Positions 7,320-10,121 of a stretch of DNA of 10,121 nt are shown piece by piece. Position numbers and translations under genes: made by a program. Source of the stretch: Caldifarciminota bacterium. GTDB lineage: Bacteria > Hydrothermota > Hydrothermia > UBA1063 > CAJXJZ01. Under the pieces are notes generated by a model. That model did not search any database. It was given only the letters and a program-made list of their open reading frames with translations, and was not told the DNA's origin. The first letter of the stretch is position 1; each line of letters begins with the position of its first letter. Where the stretch lies: contig JALVLE010000250.1 of assembly GCA_027033555.1 (NCBI GenBank), forward strand, positions 1 through 10,121. Reading direction: 5' to 3'.

Positions 7320-8563
7320 AAGTGGTTTTACCAAGGCATATTCCTTTTGGTTTTATTGCAGAGCAGTTTGGGACTCCGATATATGTTTATGACCTTGATG
7401 AAATTCAAAGCAGAATTGAGCGTATAAAGAAGGCCTTTTCTTCCATTTCTTTTGATCTTTTTTATTCGATTAAGGCCAATCCTAACTTAAGTATTTTGAA
7501 TATTGTCCGTGATGCGGGCATAGGGGTTGATGCTTGTTCGGCAGGCGATCTTTGGATTGCGGAAAAATGCGGATTCAACGCTGATCAAATTACTTTTACA
7601 GGGGTTGCCCTTGAAAATAAGCTTCTTTCCATGTTGCATGGTAAAGGCATCCGTACAAATTTGGATTCCGTGTCGGAACTCAAACGATGGTGTTCATTGT
7701 CACCGGCACGACCTGTTGGCCTCAGAGTTGCGCCAGATGTAAAGGCCGGCTTTTCAGAACATTGCCGAGGTGGCGTATGGGGTGAGAAGTTGGGTATTGG
7801 GCTTGAATTGATCCCAATCTTAATAGAAGAAGCCAAGAAGAATGGAGTAATAGTTCAGGGCCTTCACATGCATATTGGCTCAGGAATGCTTGAACCTGCT
7901 CCTATCTTAAAGGCTGTTGACCGTCTTCTGCCCATATTTGAACATTTCAGGCAACTAGAATATTTAAATATTGGAGGTGGCTTAGGGACCTCATATCACG
8001 ATGATGAGGATGAGATTCCATTAGAAGAGTTTGCACTAACACTATGTGATAAGATAAAGCAATTTATTCATAAAAATAATCGTCCATTACGATTGCAGGC
8101 AGAACCAGGGGAATTTATTTCTGCTCCTGCCGGCTATCTAGTGTCCAAGGTGATTGTAAAAAAGATCTGGAGCCGCAATGGTGAACGGCGGGAATGCCTT
8201 ATTTTAGATGCAAGTGTGAATCATTATCCAGCTGGAGTTTTATATAATTCTATGAACCGTGTTTTCCTTCTGCATGATCCAGACGCACCTGCCACTCATA
8301 AATACGATATTTATGGAAATACCAATCAATCAGGCGATCGCTTTGGCGCCACTAGATATTTGCCTAAAGTCGGCGAGGGGGATATTTTAGTTTTCGGAAG
8401 TTGCGGAGCATATGCAGCCTCGCGTGCATCAACTTTTAACGAACATCCTTTAGCTGCAGAAGTAGTTATATCACAGGGACGAGTTGCTCTCGCTACAAAA
8501 CGGCAGACTTATGAAGAGCTTTTCGGTCGCTTGATACCTGAATTAGTCTGGATCAAGTCATGA
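7316..8563 (+). CDS. Fold-III PLP enzyme related to diaminopimelate/ornithine decarboxylases, altered active site
   Basis: A 415-residue protein of the alanine-racemase-like-barrel decarboxylase family. K53 in FYSIKANPN is the lysine that would hold pyridoxal phosphate. HMHIGSG (185-191) and the phosphate-binding glycine run in NIGGGLG (218-224) follow. The C-terminal beta-domain carries GAYAASRASTFN (364-375), including the conserved Tyr. Two departures stand out. Where family decarboxylases have CESGD or an equivalent, this protein has NQSGD (337-341), so the catalytic cysteine is replaced. The EPGR of diaminopimelate decarboxylases is EPGE (263-266), which fits a substrate other than diaminopimelate; some polyamine-pathway relatives also have Glu here. 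It may decarboxylate an unusual amino acid, or its reaction may have changed. Start 7316 is chosen because its ATG overlaps the radical SAM stop by 4 bases and begins MKVVLPRHIP; an in-frame ATG at 7253 would run deep into the upstream gene. Not likely to be the housekeeping lysA. Confidence 0.88.
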   Translation: MKVVLPRHIPFGFIAEQFGTPIYVYDLDEIQSRIERIKKAFSSISFDLFYSIKANPNLSILNIVRDAGIGVDACSAGDLWIAEKCGFNADQITFTGVALENKLLSMLHGKGIRTNLDSVSELKRWCSLSPARPVGLRVAPDVKAGFSEHCRGGVWGEKLGIGLELIPILIEEAKKNGVIVQGLHMHIGSGMLEPAPILKAVDRLLPIFEHFRQLEYLNIGGGLGTSYHDDEDEIPLEEFALTLCDKIKQFIHKNNRPLRLQAEPGEFISAPAGYLVSKVIVKKIWSRNGERRECLILDASVNHYPAGVLYNSMNRVFLLHDPDAPATHKYDIYGNTNQSGDRFGATRYLPKVGEGDILVFGSCGAYAASRASTFNEHPLAAEVVISQGRVALATKRQTYEELFGRLIPELVWIKS

Positions 8564-9903
8564 GAAAGACAAAGCAAAATAAGTACAGACCTGACTTGAA
8601 TGTCAAATCCACCTTATATGCTAAGCTTCATTCTAGAATTTCTGGAGTTAAGTTTCAGTTCATTAGTGATAAACACAACTTAGATGGAACGTTGGCAGTT
8701 GATCTTTCCAAGTATATAGGAAAACTTGACGAGAAAGAACTGGACCTTGTTAGTGCTGCAGCTTTGCTTGTTGTTGTTGGTCTTTTTATTCCGTCTTCCA
8801 TAGTAATACAATGGGACTCAAATGCTGCCAGATGCATTGAATTTTCAAAGATTTTACAAATTCTTTACAATGTAAGAGCTTATTGTGCCAAAATTCCCAT
8901 CTTTTTTCCTTCAGTTACAATACAGTCCTCCAACAACAAGAAAGAAACCGGACTTCCTAAGATCGTCTCAGATTCTTGCTTTTCCTCTCGAAGTACTATT
9001 TTCAGCCATATGGTATTATTTTCCGGTGGCATAGACTCAACCTATTCTATGCTGAGGCTGCTAAAAGAAGGATACAAACCATTAGCTCTATTTTTAGGAG
9101 CTAATTCTGATACCCGTGAACTTGAATGGGAAGCATCCCGACGCATTGCATCAAAACTCGGTGTGGAATTGTTGAGATGCGATTTTGAGATAAAAGGTTT
9201 CCCGAAGAAAGGAGCCGACCCGGATATCTGGCCACAATTTGGACAATTTCCTTACTATAATTCTATACCCCACGGTCGGGATATTTTGAGTGCTGCTATA
9301 GCGTCCATAATAACAAGACGGATGAATATTCGTTTTATAGCCTTTGGTCAGGAAAAAGAATCGCGAGAAAAGACTATCTTTTATCGTGGACGTAAAATAT
9401 TACGCCATGATATAGAATCGCGCGAGGGTTCTAAAATTCTTAATTCGTGGCTCAATCGTTGCCTGGGATATGATTTTAACTTGTTCTCACCAATAGAGTC
9501 TTTCAGTATTGAAGAAATTAGGCTCGATATGATTAATCGATATCCCGACTTGTTATCAATGACCCAGTCTTGTTTTTGGGAACGCCTCTGCTGCAAATGT
9601 GTAAAATGTATTAGTCTATATCTTATGCAAAGGGTAACCGGTAACGAAATAGTAAAATTTCCAATCAACCCATTGGCTGACCCAACAAATCTCGACCTTG
9701 CTGATGCTGTCGATAGCGATATTCCAGATAATGAAATTGGCTATGGAGTTCAAATCCGCAGAGGAATCCAGAAAATCATTGAAAAACGGACCTATACCGA
9801 ACAAGACTATTGGATCCTACGTGCCATAGAAAAACCGTTTCCGCCTAATTATATATCACCCAAAGCCAAAACGATCGCACACGCTCCCTCACCACGGCCT
9901 TGA
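8560..9903 (+). CDS. QueC-like PP-loop ATP pyrophosphatase with ~150-residue N-terminal extension
   Basis: A 447-residue enzyme. The N-terminal ~150 residues are not recognised. The catalytic part starts with the PP-loop SGGIDST (155-161), which binds ATP and adenylates a carboxylate or similar group. It continues with a QueC-type segment around 234-247 (NSIPHGRDILSAAI) and AFGQEKES (261-268). It ends with a zinc site of QueC type: C338, C344, C347, C350, plus an extra C345. QueC converts 7-carboxy-7-deazaguanine to preQ0, but it is only about half this length. Long QueC homologues occur in antiviral operons (QatC, and the QueC-like protein of type IV CBASS), which this architecture resembles. 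No other recognisable queuosine gene is present, so a housekeeping role is unlikely. The ATG overlaps the PLP gene's stop by 4 bases. The last ~13 residues run into the convergent helicase gene, where composition changes, so the tail may have been altered at an insertion boundary. Confidence 0.85.
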   Translation: MRKTKQNKYRPDLNVKSTLYAKLHSRISGVKFQFISDKHNLDGTLAVDLSKYIGKLDEKELDLVSAAALLVVVGLFIPSSIVIQWDSNAARCIEFSKILQILYNVRAYCAKIPIFFPSVTIQSSNNKKETGLPKIVSDSCFSSRSTIFSHMVLFSGGIDSTYSMLRLLKEGYKPLALFLGANSDTRELEWEASRRIASKLGVELLRCDFEIKGFPKKGADPDIWPQFGQFPYYNSIPHGRDILSAAIASIITRRMNIRFIAFGQEKESREKTIFYRGRKILRHDIESREGSKILNSWLNRCLGYDFNLFSPIESFSIEEIRLDMINRYPDLLSMTQSCFWERLCCKCVKCISLYLMQRVTGNEIVKFPINPLADPTNLDLADAVDSDIPDNEIGYGVQIRRGIQKIIEKRTYTEQDYWILRAIEKPFPPNYISPKAKTIAHAPSPRP

Positions 9904-10121
9904 AAGCTTTTCCTCAACGGCCCGCCTTGATACCACCTTTTCCCAGAGCTCCCAGCGGTTTTTGTCAGGGTCGATCTCTTCTTCATAGCGGATAGAAAAT
10001 TCATCCTTGGCCTTTTTACGAAGATGGATGTATTTGTCCATCATCTCCTCCAGCCTTTCCTGGTCTTCTATCCAATCATCTTCGATGGTATCAGGGAGGC
10101 TGCCAAATATATCGAAGCGGT
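9889..10121 (-). CDS. C-terminal end of a large helicase-like protein (SNF2 type, partial)
   Basis: The minus strand is open from the window edge to a TGA at 9889-9891 and encodes the last 76 residues of a gene whose start lies outside. The segment is highly charged and helical: DIFGSLPD near its beginning, then MMDKYIHLRKKA, RYEEEIDPDKNRWELW, and a final EEKLSRPW. This arrangement (IFGxLP, RYxxxxDPxxxRWE, terminal RPW/PW) is, from memory, like the C-terminal tail of long SNF2-type DEAD/DEAH helicases often found in defence islands. No helicase motif itself is in the window, so the family call is tentative, but the open frame and residue make-up support a real gene. Its 3' end overlaps the convergent QueC-like gene by 15 bp (9889-9903). 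Composition is more GC-rich than the operon's. Confidence 0.5.
   Translation of the reverse strand, partial: RFDIFGSLPDTIEDDWIEDQERLEEMMDKYIHLRKKAKDEFSIRYEEEIDPDKNRWELWEKVVSRRAVEEKLSRPW

Noticed and set aside
7316..8563. Housekeeping lysA (diaminopimelate decarboxylase)
   Set aside because: The catalytic Cys and the EPGR arginine are both replaced, and the neighbours have nothing to do with lysine synthesis.
1..10121. Direct repeats marking the two attachment sites of the integrase
   Set aside because: Reading bases 1-107 against about 9840-9930 gave no convincing shared core; the true ends may lie outside the window.

Overview
The window looks like bacterial accessory DNA: an integrase-led cassette carrying one long, AT-rich, co-directional operon, ending against the 3' end of a convergent helicase-like gene. 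The host cannot be named securely. The style of the integrase and its codon use fit a Gram-negative, possibly Desulfobacterota-like, bacterium, but this is a low-confidence impression. No rRNA, tRNA or CRISPR array was seen.

Layout. Bases 1-107 hold a plausible sigma70 promoter (TTGACA at 2-7) and a tandem 10-bp repeat, upstream of a complete tyrosine recombinase (108-1295). The operon follows on the same strand: an ATP-grasp enzyme (1296-2489, with an uncertain N-terminus and an overlapping 24-codon ORF that has a good Shine-Dalgarno), a 1196-residue zinc-finger/pentapeptide-repeat/K+-channel fusion (2496-6086), a radical SAM enzyme with an extended cysteine motif (6099-7319), a fold-III PLP decarboxylase homologue lacking the usual catalytic cysteine (7316-8563), and a QueC-like PP-loop enzyme with a long N-terminal extension (8560-9903). 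Spacings after the ATP-grasp gene are 6 bp, 12 bp, a 4-bp overlap and a 4-bp overlap, so these five genes should be translated from one message. At the right edge a minus-strand gene (9889 to beyond the window end) ends in what looks like the C-terminal tail of a large SNF2-type helicase, a type often found in defence islands. Its 3' end overlaps the QueC-like gene by 15 bp.

How the genes may work together. Four of the five operon genes encode small-molecule or peptide-modifying enzymes: two ATP-dependent carboxylate activators (ATP-grasp and PP-loop), one radical SAM enzyme and one PLP enzyme. The fifth encodes a membrane channel with a large cytoplasmic sensor-like part. The simplest reading is a biosynthetic module that makes a modified metabolite or peptide, or modifies a protein, and that this controls the channel. 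QueC homologues occur in antiviral systems (QatC, type IV CBASS), and membrane-permeabilising effectors are common in such systems. An undescribed defence or stress-response system is therefore a reasonable but untested hypothesis.
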